The notes beneath the pieces are model-generated. The model did not search any database and was not told where the DNA came from. It saw only the letters and a program-made list of their open reading frames with translations. Of a stretch of DNA of 64,000 bases, positions 11,901-26,000 are shown one piece after another. The DNA comes from Dipylidium caninum. Taxonomy: Eukaryota > Platyhelminthes > Cestoda > Cyclophyllidea > Dipylidiidae. Location of the stretch: the NCBI GenBank assembly GCA_017562135.1, contig QEYB01000282.1:639501-703500 (forward strand), in the 5' to 3' direction. Both the position numbers and the translations under genes were made by a program. The number at the start of each line of letters is the position of its first letter. Positions within the stretch are counted from its first letter, which is position 1.

Positions 11901-14900
11901 GGGTCACCTCGCGTTTGGCATCATTCACTTATGGTCCAATTTTTTCCTCATGGCGGTGGTTGTTCTCTTCTACTTTGCCTCTACCAAACTCACCCGTCCA
12001 TTTACGGTCCAGACAACGTTGGCGGAGGGTTCCGCGGGAAGGAATCGGGCTTCCAGGACGAGAGTATCGCCCTCATAGAGGTCAGATGGTGCTTCAATGG
12101 CTTTCTGTAGGACAGGTGCTGTCTGTGGTGGGGAGACTTCGCGGAGGCCAGAGGAACGTCGCTCTGATGATTGGAAGCTGGTGCGGGTGACAGTGGTGGT
12201 GGTGGTCACCAGTCTGTTGCCTGTGATCGAGGACTCGCGCCAGGTGGAAGTGGACCTGTACGAATCCGAGGCGGAGGACGAGTAGGGCATCGTGCTCGAG
12301 GCTCGTATTCCTCGTCCACCTGCTGTTGCTGCCAGCAATCGTCTCACACGATTGGCTACGGGAGAGACAATCGCATCACAGCCGCCCAATTCACTGCCCC
12401 AAGGGAGAACCAAGCGCGTGGACTTACGTTCAACAATGAGTTTGCACGACGTCTCATCTTCCCCGATCTTGTTGCTCGCTCGACATGCGTACTTGCCCGA
12501 GTGACGTTCATTGCAACTGAATATCTCCAAAGTGGCGATACCCAACATCGTCTGGATGTCATAGTCCCCGCCCCGTTCTATCTTTTGTCCGTCCTAAAAG
12601 CGAAACTCACTGCTGACCGTCTTTCACTCTCGCTTTCCGTCTACCCGAAGGTGGGTAACCTTTTTCCTCGTCGAACAACTAGCATATGCCAACCAAATAA
12701 GGCCGACCTAGGCACAGTATCGGGACGAACCTTAAACCAGGCGAGTTTTGGAGTCGGGTTACCGTCCGCGGTGCAGGTGAGTTTCACAGAATGTCCATCT
12801 TGTATGTAACGATTCCTAAGTTGTAGCGAAAATCTCGGTGCAACTTCCTCGGGCAGTATAACCTCGTATTCCTTTAAGGCGAATTTCTTCTTCGTTGGCA
12901 TAACTGAGGGCTCTAGAGAGGGAAATCAAAGGCTGTGCAATGGCGATAGGCATTTTTCAATCGGCCCACTTTCCACTGCTCCAATCCCCTGGGAAACCGT
13001 TCGCTTTGCGTCCATGACAAAACTCCTGTCCACCATGACAGTCAAATTATTACGGCTTCTGAAGCCGACTGGGAGGACTGTAACACCGTGATAAGCACAA
13101 AATACCCAGGGAAGCGGTGATTCGGATATCTGAGAAAGGAGAATGGGTGGTTCTGTTGAAGGCTTAACCTCCTCACTCTCGTCCTCTCTTATTTACCCCC
13201 CACAGTACAGCTTGTAAGTGGTCTGGACTAGTGTGGCGTAGGACGTGAACGCTGTCTGCCCCAGCCACGATCAGGCGATAACACGGGCTTCCTTTTAAAG
13301 ACCCCTCAAAGTCACACCTCTCAGTGTAACCCAGCGCTAAATTGGCCCTAAAAGCACCACATCGGCTAGTACTCGCATGAGAACATATCTGCGTTTAGCG
13401 TTCCCTACTTCCTTATGCAAATCGCATTCATGCATGTATCCCCAACTCGTCAGGTAGTTAGTGCCAATTGAGTGCAGCGAAAAAAAGGCAGAGAGAGTGC
13501 TGGGGCGCGCGTGTGTGTTTTTGCGGTCTCCTTTCACCGAGTCAAAGTGACCTCCCCTGACGGTAGAAGGCGAAGAACTTACCCCGTGTCGTCTCACGAA
13601 CAGGCTCTACAGTGAGGTAGGCGGAGCTCTCCTTTCGCCCGAAGCTGTTCTCCGCCCGGACAATATACTCGCCCTCGTCTTCCGACTTCTTCACACGACT
13701 CACTTTGAGAGAGTAATCGTGGCCTGAGTATCTTTGCATGTACTTGAGACTCTGATTCAACTGTGTGCCTCGGTACACCCTAAATGGTATAGGAGTGAGG
13801 ATTGAAAGTTAACCGCAGTCGTGGACGTTCGGCTGGGGAGAAGAGAACACAATAAAAGTACCAGTTGATGATAGGCTCAGAGACACCAATGACACGACAG
13901 TTGAACTGAGCGGTATTGCCTTCAATAATGGTCTGACTGGACGGGTGACGGATAAACCTGGGGCCGGCCTCGCGGTGATCTGTGAAAAGCACCTCAGAGC
14001 GTCAGTAAAAAGTGAAAAGCATTAATTAAACAGAGGGTGCGACTACTAACCGAAATGAGTAGAGTAGACCTTGCACTCATCGCGTTTAAGTCGGCGGAGA
14101 CCGCTGTAATTGGAGAGATGTCCAATAGCCGGCTTACGATCCCAGTTATCACCCTAGAAGGAGCAGATTTCGAAATCCAGAATAGTTAGGTGATTTCGGA
14201 AAGGGGAAATGGAAGGAGAAGAGGAAGAGGTGAAGGAGCACTCACAATGCGTTCGTGCATCTGACGCCGGACATTATCGTAGCGCTTGGCTGGAATGCGA
14301 TGGCGCTGGTCGTTGGTGATCATGGTATTGAGCCACGGGTGGTCCAAAGCCTCGAAGACGTTCATACGTTTCCTGAAAGGAGGTTTAACAACAGATCCAC
14401 GGACTCCTTGTCGCCATGGAACAATTGCCACTGTTGAGTTTCTCGATAGCAAGCTTAAGCACGTATGTAGTGAAAGAGCGCGCAGACAGTTTCCTCACCC
14501 GAGACCAGTTAATTTCTATTCGTAAGGTCGGAAACACCATTCTAAAGTGCCCCGATCAGAGCTACTTAAGTCCGTATTCAGTAGCATACGTTCGCGTTGT
14601 TCACGACCTCAAATAGGATAGCCTATTAACAGATAGGCCTCTTGCCTAACTCTGAGAAATCCTAAATCGAATGGATTGCAGCGGGGAGAACATTTAAGAC
14701 TTAGTTCACTTCCATCAGCAAGAAAATCGAGTGGATAAATAAATAAAAAGCATAAGTTTACGCACTCCGGAGCTTTGATTAGCAGTTTCGAGATGAAATC
14801 CTTGGCGTTATCCGAGATATCTCGGAAGGCATCATCATCAAAGTCATAGGAGGCTCGACTGACGTTGCGAAGGGTCTCCATGGTGTCAGCGCCTGCGAAA

Positions 14901-17900
14901 GGCGAGAGACCGGAGAGGAGGATGTAGGAGAGTACGCCGACCGACCACATGTCGGTGTAGAAGCCCACAGGATTGTGATCCGCAATCTCCGGGGCCGCGA
15001 ATTCCGGAGTCGCTGTAGTCACCCGCACCTCGTCTTGTGGATTCAACTTCGCGGAGAGGCCGAAATCGACCAGTTTGATGTCTGTTGAACGGCTCGTCTC
15101 GCACATTATATTCTCAGGCTGAATGGTCACAGAAGTGGAAAACATGATTTTCCGTAATTTTACTTTAATTTACCTCCACCTTACGAATTTCGTCACAATA
15201 AGGCAGGCCGTGGATATTGCTTCGGCCTCACTAATGGGGCGAATAATAAACATATTTGTCTACAAGTCTTGTCACAAAAAGCCAAAGTTTTTCTGCTCGA
15301 GGTTCTTGGCACGTCACATAGGGGAAATTCCTTCAACCACACGAGTGCAAAACACAATGGGACGCCTGAGGTGATAGAAGCGGGAAATGTTAAACTCACC
15401 TTGACGTCTAAATGCACAATATGGTTCTCGTGCATGTGTTTGAGACCTTCGAGAAGTTGTCGAATGTAGGCGATCGCTTCAGCCTCGCTCATTGTGTAGC
15501 CATTGTCAGCGATTCTGTCGAAGAGTTCACCCCCAGAGAGGCTGAAAGAAATGACAGGTCGCTTAGACAACTCGATCCAGAAAGGTCCACTAACCTAGAT
15601 TGACAACGAGGTCTTGGAGACAAACTACCGCCTTAATGCGAAGGACATCCTCGGATATACTCAACTGCAGACCCTAAACTGTGTAATAAACCGCGACGTA
15701 CAATTCAAGCACCATGGCAGTCTCATTGGGCTCAGAGAAGACCTCATGGAGGTGGAGGAGTTTGGGATGATTTAGAAGTTTCATTATGTTCGCCTCATTG
15801 TTCACGGCATTGCGCTCCGCCTCGTTCCGTGTGGGCAGGAATTTCACCACATAGGTGCGTCCTGTCGCCTTCTCCTTGGCACGATGCACCACTCCGAATG
15901 AGCCGCTAAAGTTTTAACAACAGAACAAAAAATCACTGAGTTTAAAGTGGGCGGTGGGCTCGGCTGAGAGGGACGTGTTTTTTCACCCTGTCCGTCCGAA
16001 CTCGTGTAGACCGAGAGCGAGGAGAAGACGGCGTCGGCGTGGAATCGTGTGAGAAGAGCGCCGACCACGCAAATGTTTCCTGTTAAATGCCCTGTCACCA
16101 GGACCTATGCCCTCCTTTCTGCCTTCCCGACACACGTTGACGTGAGCCTCTCACGCAGTCACACTAATTCCACCGTTTGGGTATCATCTCCAAGTGTTTC
16201 GTCCCATGAGCTCTCACAATCACTTAATCGCGTTGCCATGACTGCATATTACTTCTGACAGCTCCGTGAAAATGGAACCACATGTGACGAGGACAAAGGT
16301 GGCCACCTACCTGCCGATTTCTTCCAGAATATCATAATAGTCGTAGAGATTTCCCGAGTTGAAATTCGTCGGTGGCGGCGCTCCTTTGCGCCACAGGCCT
16401 TCATCTACGGAAATGAAATTGAGTTATTCTTCCGCTCATTTGCCGTAAGGTCATAGGACATGCAAAAGGGCAGATCCTCAAGGTGATGCCGTAGAATTAC
16501 AAGTTAATCAGGTAAGGATAATGGAGGATTGTGTTGATGTTGTTTGACTCAAAACTCACAATATTTGTCGTAATCCGTGACTGGTGACCCATCGGAGGTG
16601 CCACGTGGCGCACCATCACCAAGTTGTTTTCTCTGTCTACCGCGCGTCTTCTCTTCGGGCTTAATCACAACCGCCTCGGACGGCGCACTGGGATCACTGC
16701 GACCGTGGAGGTTGTCAGCAAAGACGCGGAACCGATATTCACGGCCGTTTTGAAGACCTTCACACTTGTACGTGGAGAAGCTGAAAGGCGAGGGAGGAGG
16801 AGGTGAGTAAGACCGCAAGAGTAGACGAAAAGAGGGAGGTCGGACATACCGATTGATGCCAGCACGAATCCAATTGTCGCCAGGTCCTTCGGCTCGTTCA
16901 ATGATATACTCGGAGACGTAGCCCGAGTCGGGAGGCATTTTCCAGGAGAGAAGAGCACACCCATCGGACGTGCCCTCCACCCGCACGTCGAACGGTGGCG
17001 GAGGACGATCGTGGACACGCAGGTCGATGGTGGCGGAGTCACTGCCCATGGAGTTCTCGAGGACCAATTCCACCTTGCCCGTGGTGTTCTCGTCCACGTT
17101 GGAGAGGGTGAGGACAGCGTGTCGCCGTTTCATCTCCATCTGCACATTCTTACCCTCTCGCAACTCCTTTCCATTCAACTTCCAGGTCGCGCGCGGAGTC
17201 GGATAACCCACGAAAGGCGCCTTTATTTGAATGGTGTCACCGCGTTCCCAGTCCGTTGGTTCATGCCAACGACTCGGCAAATTAATCTGTGGCTTGGCTG
17301 GAATAAATGAAACCGCATTAGTAAGGGGTCAAATACTATTTTACAAAATGGGGCTGCTTGTCAAAGGTGGAGCGAGAATTGGAGTTTATTCTTGGCGCGA
17401 CAGGCGACCACAAAAGTCACTCGGAGGGGACAGTTAAGAACAGAGGTGACCCGACCTCCGACCACTTACTATTGACAGCAAGAGATGCCCGACTGTACTT
17501 GGTGCCGCCACGATTGGAGATGCGGACACTGTAATCGTCCGTATCCTCGCCTTGACAGTCGGCGATGGAGAGGGTGCAGACGCGCCCCTCGCGTGACATG
17601 TCAATCCTATGCGACGGCACTAATTCCCGGTCGCCTTTGTACCAAGTGACTTCGTACGGCGAGGAGCAGTCCACCTCGATCTCGAACTCCGCGTCGCGAC
17701 CCTCATTCACAGTGAGGGATTTCAGTGGACGGAATATCAATGGAACGGCGCAACCTGTAGGTGAAGAAGTGGCGGAGGAAGAGTAGTTACATCGGTTTAT
17801 GTCACCTGAGTGTAGGACAAGCGATTCCGGACATCTTACTCAGTGGATCCTTGACCAGAACAGGACTTCCGATGACGGAGGGAGCACTCTCTCCCGCATC

Positions 17901-20032
17901 ATTGACAGCAAATACACGAAACTCGTAGGACTTGTCCTCCATGAGGTTGGGCACGTTGTACGAGAGTGTTTGGAGAGGATTCATGTTGACCCGGGTCCAA
18001 TTAGGCGCCCCCACCTCACGCTTCTCCACGAAGTAGCCTAGGAGGCGGCCTCCACCATCGCTGGCCGGACGGGACCAGGTGAGATTGACGAAGTTGGAGC
18101 CCACGTCGGAGACGGAGATGGGACCCGGGGATGCCGGCTTGTCTGGAGGCAAGTGAGGGAGGATTTTACTTCGACTCGAACAGAGTTGAACTCTTAACAT
18201 TCTGCTCAAACTAATAGTCTGCCAAGAATATTATGGAAACTATGAAGCGGACATATTTGTTTATTCTGTGTTCAGCTGCGACTGAGAGAGGCAAATTGTA
18301 ACCTTTGCTCCAAGGTTTTACTTAACAATGTTAAAGGTATTTTTACTACTCATCCCTTAGAATTTTTCCACGTTTGCATCTCATTATTATATGATTTTTC
18401 GTTGAAAACTGATGGAGACAAAACGCGATTTACATCGGCTTCGCTCGTACGACTTCAAATGGCATCATACCGCAGCCCAACTGGCTTCAAGCAGCATTAA
18501 TGAGGCGCTCGTAATTCTGATTTAATTTAAAATTAAAAAAATACAAGAACCAAATCAATATTATAAAAACCATTAAATAGTTTAGTAATTCTAAAATAAA
18601 GGTCCTTTCCCAAGAGGCATATATGATTTGCCCAGTCCTCAACAGAAAGTCGTCACTGCAAGTGGAATAATTTTGGCCGATAATAATGAATGAAGTGAAC
18701 AAATGACTTTTTTGTTTTCAACTCACATTCAATGCCCGTTTCACGGTTTCCGACCTACTTCCTTTTTGCAGAAACCGTGTTTTCGCCGTGAAATGCCATC
18801 AGAAGCCTTTGCCACTAAAACCCTGGCCCGCATCAACTCTAAGTCGAAACTCACCAAAAGGATACTTGGCAACAACAGGCGCTGTCGTCGTAAGCCATTC
18901 TCCCTGGCCAACGTCATTGACAGGCGCGACCCGGAAACGATAGCTTGCACCGTCTGTGAGACCTTGAATCTCCGAGGTGGGCGAAGTACACGCCGATTGG
19001 ACAGTCACCCAATTGTCTTTGCCCACTTCCTGACGCTCAACCACGTAATGGGTCACCTTGGAGCCACCGTCGTTTCGCGGCGGTTTCCACGAAAGGCGAG
19101 TGCTGAAGGGCGTCGTATCGGTGGCCTGCAGAGGTCCTTGACAGGCGTCGGGTTCACCTGTATAAAACAAAATTAAATGTTCGATCTTTCTCGTTCTACC
19201 TTCTTATTTACAGACTATCTCGAGGCAGAGATGTAAGCCGCGTTCGGAGGACCGGAAGGCGGCCTGACTTTATTCTCCCTTGGCTTTTTAACAGTAGACG
19301 CAATTTTTGCAATGCTAAGGGATGCCAATAGGATGGAGTGTTCACTCACCCTGGACTTTGAGAACAAGCGGTACCGAAGTAGTTCCACTCTCGTTGGTGA
19401 TGTCCAAGAAGTACTTCCCGGCCATATCGCGATCAACGTCTAGAAGGCATAAACATGGCACTTATTTGACAGTCTACACCAACAGACTTGTACATAAAGA
19501 AAGAAATAAGGTTGGAACTACTCTCGACTACGATGTCTACATCAAATTCTTCTCCCCTCGATCTCTCAATTCAGTTTTGATGAAGTCGAGACCGAAGACT
19601 ATCAGTTCAGGGCAGCATGGAATACTGGATTGGCAAATGAGTGATGGCGAATTTTGGTGACAAATTGACTTTAAACATTCTTTTGTTTCGATAACGCGTT
19701 CTAACTAATTAACTTATATACTATTCTTTTGTCCGGACTTCTGTCCTTCATTTAACAAAAAAGTTGTGTAGGTATGCCTTGATCCCAAATTAAATGTGGG
19801 AGTTCAACACGTGCTTCTCAGACCTGTTCTGTCGTCTTATTTCCGAAAAGGCAAGAACGCCTCACAAGCACACAAGAAATTAAGTGCCGTAGATGGGAAT
19901 GAAGCCTTGAAAGAATGGCAGTCTCGTCAAAAGCGCTTTGTCAGCTTTCGTTCTGGTGACTTCGCACCGATAGACGCTCCACGGTCTCCCGGTACGGCCG
20001 TCCGTCCGTCAATCAGCCGCCCCTCCGTTCCT

Positions 20033-20068
<36 letters not shown>

Positions 20069-23000
20069 CCATCCAGTCGAAGTGGATGAGGTCGTTAGAG
20101 CACACGACGTGATGTTGCAGACAGGCTCAGATGCCAATCGCATGCACGCATTGAGACGGAGAAATAAAAAGGCCTGGCTATGCTAGGAAACCAGATCTTT
20201 TGTTCCCTCACCAGTGGCCTATCGAAATTCATTTGGTGCATCGCATTAGCAGCATCCTCGAGTCGTTGCATTTGAAACGCGACTCAGTCGATCCACTTCT
20301 GAACAGGCTACTCGACGACTACGGGGAGTGGACAGTTTGCAACGACGTTAATCGGAGGAGATCGTGGGTGGTGCGCGACGCAACCAGCTCAGACCACATC
20401 GAAAGCAGAGCTGCACCATGACAAAATTACACTGGCAGTCTGGTGAGGTGTTGAGAAAAGGGGATTGCGCACTTTGAATTGACACTAAACAAGCAGACCA
20501 TCAATTCAAAGGTGTTCGTTCAACGACACGTCCAAACTGGACGATGTCACTGGGACAAAGCGAGCGGAAGCGGCAAATCGTCGTGGGGGTGTTGATGCCC
20601 ACCACGACAATGCGAAGCCCCACAGATCTCTGGTCACTCGCCACTAAACTTGTTGGATCTGCTTCGGGAGGCGTTGACACTTCCGCCATTTGGCCAGCGC
20701 TCGAGCCTGCGCCTTCAGGCCACTCGCCATTTCGCCGTTTCATGTAGAACTCCTCACTTGGTATAATTTTTATCGTCGTTACTGGTGTCAAATCACTCTT
20801 AATTAAGTGCTTTGGTGGCAAAAATGGCAAAAAGGACGAATTCTATGGACGTGGAATTGTAACACTGCCTGGTCGATGGCAAAAGGCTATCAACAAAAAC
20901 CACACAGGACGCAACAGAATAAAGCCACATTTTTCAGCAAAATTTTGATTTTTCGTTCTTAGTTAAAATGCGCAATCGCTCATTTGCCAACCCATCATCA
21001 TGTCTTCTCTTGAAAAAACGCTTTCGAGGCAGCTAGTTGAGGCCATCTCGGACTAATCGTCTTCCCAAAAGGAAATGCTCTTTACTGTGCGCTTCGACAT
21101 AATTTCAGAGGCGCCAGACGCCCCGACTTCCCTGAAGGTGACTGACTACGATCGCAGTTCAGCTAAACCCGTATGGGTTGGAGGACCTAAAGGGTGTCCA
21201 CAATGCCGGGTTTACCCGGTGAGGAGGGCGAAATCGGCGGGGGGGGGACAGAGTAGTTGTAATTGAACCCGAAAATTACTCAGTGAATGATAAAAATGTG
21301 TGTACCTTTGAGTTGCACTGACGCGACCCCATCCAGATCCATGACTTTAACCTTGCCGGACTCGGGCACCTCACGGCCATCTTTGCGGAGATTGAGGGAG
21401 ATGTTGCCCTTAGCTGTGTAGGGCACCTTGAATTTCACCAAGTCGCCCTCCGCGACTGTTCGCTCGGGCACCTCCTCGTTGACACGTGGCGCGGCGAAGA
21501 CTTCCAACGGTGCATTACACGAGATGCGGTTGACCGGCGTTACCAATTCGCACGTGATGTCACCACCGTCGTATTCATTGAGGTCCTGAAGCACCAGACG
21601 CGCCATTCCATCCTCGTCGGGTCCGGTAATTCGAACTCGACTGGACGGGTTCAACTCCATACCGTTGCGTAGCCAACGTACTCTCGGGGCGGGATTGCCG
21701 TCCACTTGGACCACAAATTCGGCTGTGCCCCCAACACCGGCAGACGTGGGCGTCAACTTGGTGATGAAGTCGGCGGCTGCTCCAGCTGGAGGAATTCGAG
21801 ACAAGGAAGAGCTTTAAACAAGTGCCTTTAGCGGAAAGACGACTGGTTATCCAGTCAAGCATGTCTTGATCCTCCAGGTGGAGGCTATAAAAATTCATCA
21901 ACCATCGTCCAGTAGACATGTGGTCGGTTGTAGTTTGACGTCTCAAGAACTCACCGCGTTTGTCCTCGATCTTTGTCATCGGGGTGGCCGGACTGGGCTC
22001 GCCTTTGCCAGCAGCGTTGACCGGCACAACACGGAATTCGAATTCCTCCCCAGTAGGCAGCCCACTGATATTCGCCGAGGTTCCGATGATCGGTGAGGCG
22101 GTGGCGGGTACCCAGTCAGAAGATCCACGAGGACGCTTCTCCACAACGTAGCCAGTGATGCGAGAACCGCCATCACGTTTGGGAGGGGACCAGGAGATAT
22201 TGACGAAGTCTCGACCGACGCTGTCCACCGTCGGCATGGCTGTGCTCCCCGGGGTAGCTGAAATGTGCGGGTCGACTTAGAATCACGTTGTCATAGCAGC
22301 TGTCAAACCAGCCCCCATTTTAGGCTGTGGATTAAAAGGAGATTAAAGGCGATTTTCCCAGTGGATCAACCACTGACGATGGGAGGATTTGCAGCCAATC
22401 GGGAGGGTGGGGGGAGGGAGAGAAAACAAATTGTCTACTCACTGTACTTCGGTTTGCACTCAACACTCTGCGTCGGACGACTGGGCTCGCCAACACCGGC
22501 GTCGTTTTTGGCCGCTACACGGAAGGAGTAGCGTTTGCCCTTCTCCAGACCGCTCACTAAACGGAAGCGACAAGTGAATGATGGAAGCAATGGTAACTCC
22601 TTTTAAGGAGGAGTCCATTTCTACTCATTGCCATGTTTGCATAAAGGCGGAATTTGAGATATGAGGCTGAAAAAAAAGCATTGATAACCATGGGTAGAGA
22701 GTGGATTGGCGTCACGTCGACCTACCGGTGGCGGATGTTCCCTTTATCTGGCCCAGGGGAGCTCTGGTCCATTCACCATCCGGCGTTTTGTACTCAACCA
22801 CGTAGCCGGTGGGTCGTTTGGTGCCAGTGCCACGTGGCTTAGTCCACTCCAACGACACACTGTCTTCATTCACGTCTGTGACATCCACATTCTGTGGCGA
22901 GTCCGGCGCGACTGCAATGGATGCGATGTTAATCGTGTAAAGCATTTACTTTAATCCATCCAATTCAATTTGGGATGGTAAAGTGGGTCGTTCTGACTCC

Positions 23001-26000
23001 CGATTACTTAGACGGACGACAAAATTGGTAATTAGGCGCCCGGAGGTATTCCAGGGGAAGAATGACTTCCATCACCTAAAGAGGTGACACGATTTGCTAG
23101 TGCGGCATCTACAATTTCCACCAAAGTGGTTGAGAACCGAGAGATGACTCGTGGTTGATCGTTTGGGAAAAGTTAAAATCTCACAACCTGAACGAGAGTT
23201 TGCCAACTCACCAGCCTCATCCATCGCTGTAATGGCGCGATCGGCCTCCAGCGGTTCACTGGTGCCATAGTCGTTAACAGCCGAGACGCGGAACTTGTAC
23301 TTCTTGCCCTCGTCCAACGAGGTCACCTCGTATTCCGGCTGGCGCACAAACTTGCTCACCGGTGTCCACTCGCCGCTCGAAGCATCCTGTTTCTCCACAA
23401 TGTAATTCGTTACCGGCGATCCGTACGCATCCTGAATGAAAAAAAGGTTTTGTGAACGAAGAACTCGAATCCGCCCACAGGGCTTTTGGCGCCCGAGGTT
23501 AGGTACTAGACAAACAGGTCATGCGATGACTAAACCTGATCCCAAGTAACAAATTATCAAAAGAAGCCTTCTCATTTGTTAGAATTGTGCTCCTCCCTTA
23601 CCCATGTTATCGAATTCTGTGGGGATTGGATGGGAGAAAAGGTGAAATGTGAAGTGAGATGAAGACACATAAAGAGAGAACCTAATGGTAGACAGGAGAC
23701 AGGCGAATTGTCTGACTGGTAAGCGGTGAGGTTAGCTATCAGTTCGGAAACTATGAAATGAGCGTTTTTGTTTAGTCGGTGTTCACCTGCGAGTGAAAAA
23801 CATTTAATACTTATAAATGTTAAAGGAATTCTTCTTACACACTTCATGAAATTATTTCGTGATTATATCCCATTTCTAGTTTGTTTTTCGTAGAAATCAA
23901 ATGAAAACGAAATGTCATTTACATCTATTCTTCTCGTACTACTTAAACTTGAAGCAGAGCGCGGCTCAACAGGCTTCACGAAAAATTAACAAATCATTCG
24001 GAGGTGGATTCACAACTAATTAAAAAAGTACTCAATGATGCTTGCAACAATTTCGTTCGGGAAATTTGGATATCACCAAGGCGTCCCGCCTTGAAGAAGG
24101 CCATCGCCGGCCCATGTTGACGACGGAGAGGGAGAATTAAGGGCGGAGACAGAGGAATCCGATCCACACACACACACCAACAGTTACGTGAACTTGGGTC
24201 TAAACTAAGGAGCAATTGGCCACTCATCCGGCTACGGCTGTGTTTAAGCATCCGCGTACAGTAAGTAGACTTTGAATATTTTATTAAATTTTAGAATAAA
24301 GGTCCCCTCAAAAAGGCATATGCTAGTTGCTCAATCGTTGGCAGAGACTAACAGATGCCAGTAGGAGTTCTTTCAAATGAATAGAGTAAATAATGTGAAA
24401 ATTTTCGCCTTTTGTTTTCTCCTTATATTCAACGTCAGTTTCATAGCTTCCAATTTAATTCACCACTATGGCAAAAAATGCCAAAGCGTCATCCTAAAAG
24501 GCTTCTTTTCTAAATCCAAGAGGATTTCTCGGTTCTCCGTCAAACACAATTATACAGCGAAGACTTACAGCCGGAGGTTTCCATGTAAGCTTGCAGGAGT
24601 TAGCGGTCACATCTGTGACTTCCAACGGGCCTGTCGGCGCGTCCGGTGGACGAAGAACGTTGATTTTGACGGGTCTGCGATCAGAGCCCTTCTCATTGCT
24701 CAACTTGATGTCGTAAACACCGGCGTCATCCTTCTCCGACGCCGGTGCACTGATGATAACCTCGTCGGGTGTGACTTCCACATCGAGATGGTTGTTCGGT
24801 ATGGACACCGGCTTTCCATCCTGTCAAAAGGCGAAGAAGTAGATCGGAGAATTAACAGCGGCTACCGTTCTTTTAGTTCTAACTCCACTGGACAGTGCGG
24901 TGCGATGTTGAAATTCACTCCGCTCAGGGAAAACGCCACAGCCTTTGCGGGACTGTTAAGGATGAACTCACCATCTCTTTGTTAATTTTAAACCAGCCAG
25001 ACATGATGAGGTGAAAGTTGGCAGACTTCCTTAGCCGACAAGTGCTAGAGAAGACATATAGGCTTTAAGTAACGCGGCGACGTCGATCAGCCCTGGTTAC
25101 TGATGAACGTGCTTTGCAACTCTTCGACAAGAAGCATCGGTGGTAGGGTGAACTCTATGACCTCACTGCCAGCCTTACAGTCTTAGCATCTTCACAGGCA
25201 GGAATGACTTCTAACCGTGGAAATGTCCCTCGACTATGGTTCACGTTGCCATCACGTCCTAATCGTCAGACGAATTAACATTGAAGCAGGAGGACACGAA
25301 AGAGGACATGGCGTAGGAGACACCTACCTTCACCAATTCGACAGAGGTGGGAGGAGAACCGGTGAAGGGGACACGAATCTTGAGAGGCTGACCCAGAACG
25401 GCGTTGACTTCAGTTGGCATGTCGTAAGATATTTTGGGCGCTTCCACGAGACCCTGCACCTTGACCAGGCCGGTGGAGTCGCTGGGCTCGCCATTGCCCG
25501 CGGCGTTGAAGGGAACCACACGGAATTCGAACTCCTTGCCTGTGGGTAGACCCTTCACCGTGTAGGTGTTGCCGATCACGTTGCCCAAATTGGCCCTGCA
25601 AAATACAATATCAGCCCATTCGACGCTACTAATGGGGACAAAGTCGTCTCCGAGGCGTCTTCCGACTGTCTCTCTCGATACCCACCTCGCTTCACGATCG
25701 TCACCATGGAAACGACTGAGGAACTGCCAGTTTTTCTAATGCCTCCGACGACATGCATAGGGTTAAAGAGGCAGACAGTTGGGCAAAAACTCACTTAGTC
25801 CAGTCACGGGCTCCCTTCGGTCTCTTCTCGACGACGTAACCGGACACAGGACCGCGTGTGGGCGGAGTCCACGAGAGCGTAACACTGTCGTCTGTCGTGT
25901 CCTCCACGTACGGCTCCGACATGCCGGAGGGTGGATCTGAAAACGAAACAGACGTCTTCGTCGACTTTGATGAGATGGAAGTGGACCATCGAGGCACAAC

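Larger units (their letters stand above)
19670..21165 (+). repeat. Inverted duplication, arm 1 (antisense to twitchin)
   Basis: The plus strand here matches the reverse complement of 35588 to about 37068. Agreement is close through the middle and looser towards 19670. It includes a CCAT microsatellite (about 20031-20074) and two open frames preserved in both arms. It ends sharply at 21165, inside a copied piece of a twitchin exon. It lies in the intron between the two exons of Ig20. Confidence 0.9.

Noticed and set aside
15603..15640. Possible small exon (VCLQDLVVN) in the kinase region
   Set aside because: Direct joining of 15702 to 15541 gives the conserved EFLSGGELF hinge, so no exon is needed.
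20031..20074. CRISPR-like regular repeats
   Set aside because: It is a simple CCAT microsatellite in a eukaryotic intron.
21075..21266. Plus-strand Fn3 gene
   Set aside because: Only 57 bp match an Fn3 exon and the match stops abruptly; it is the end of an inverted duplication.
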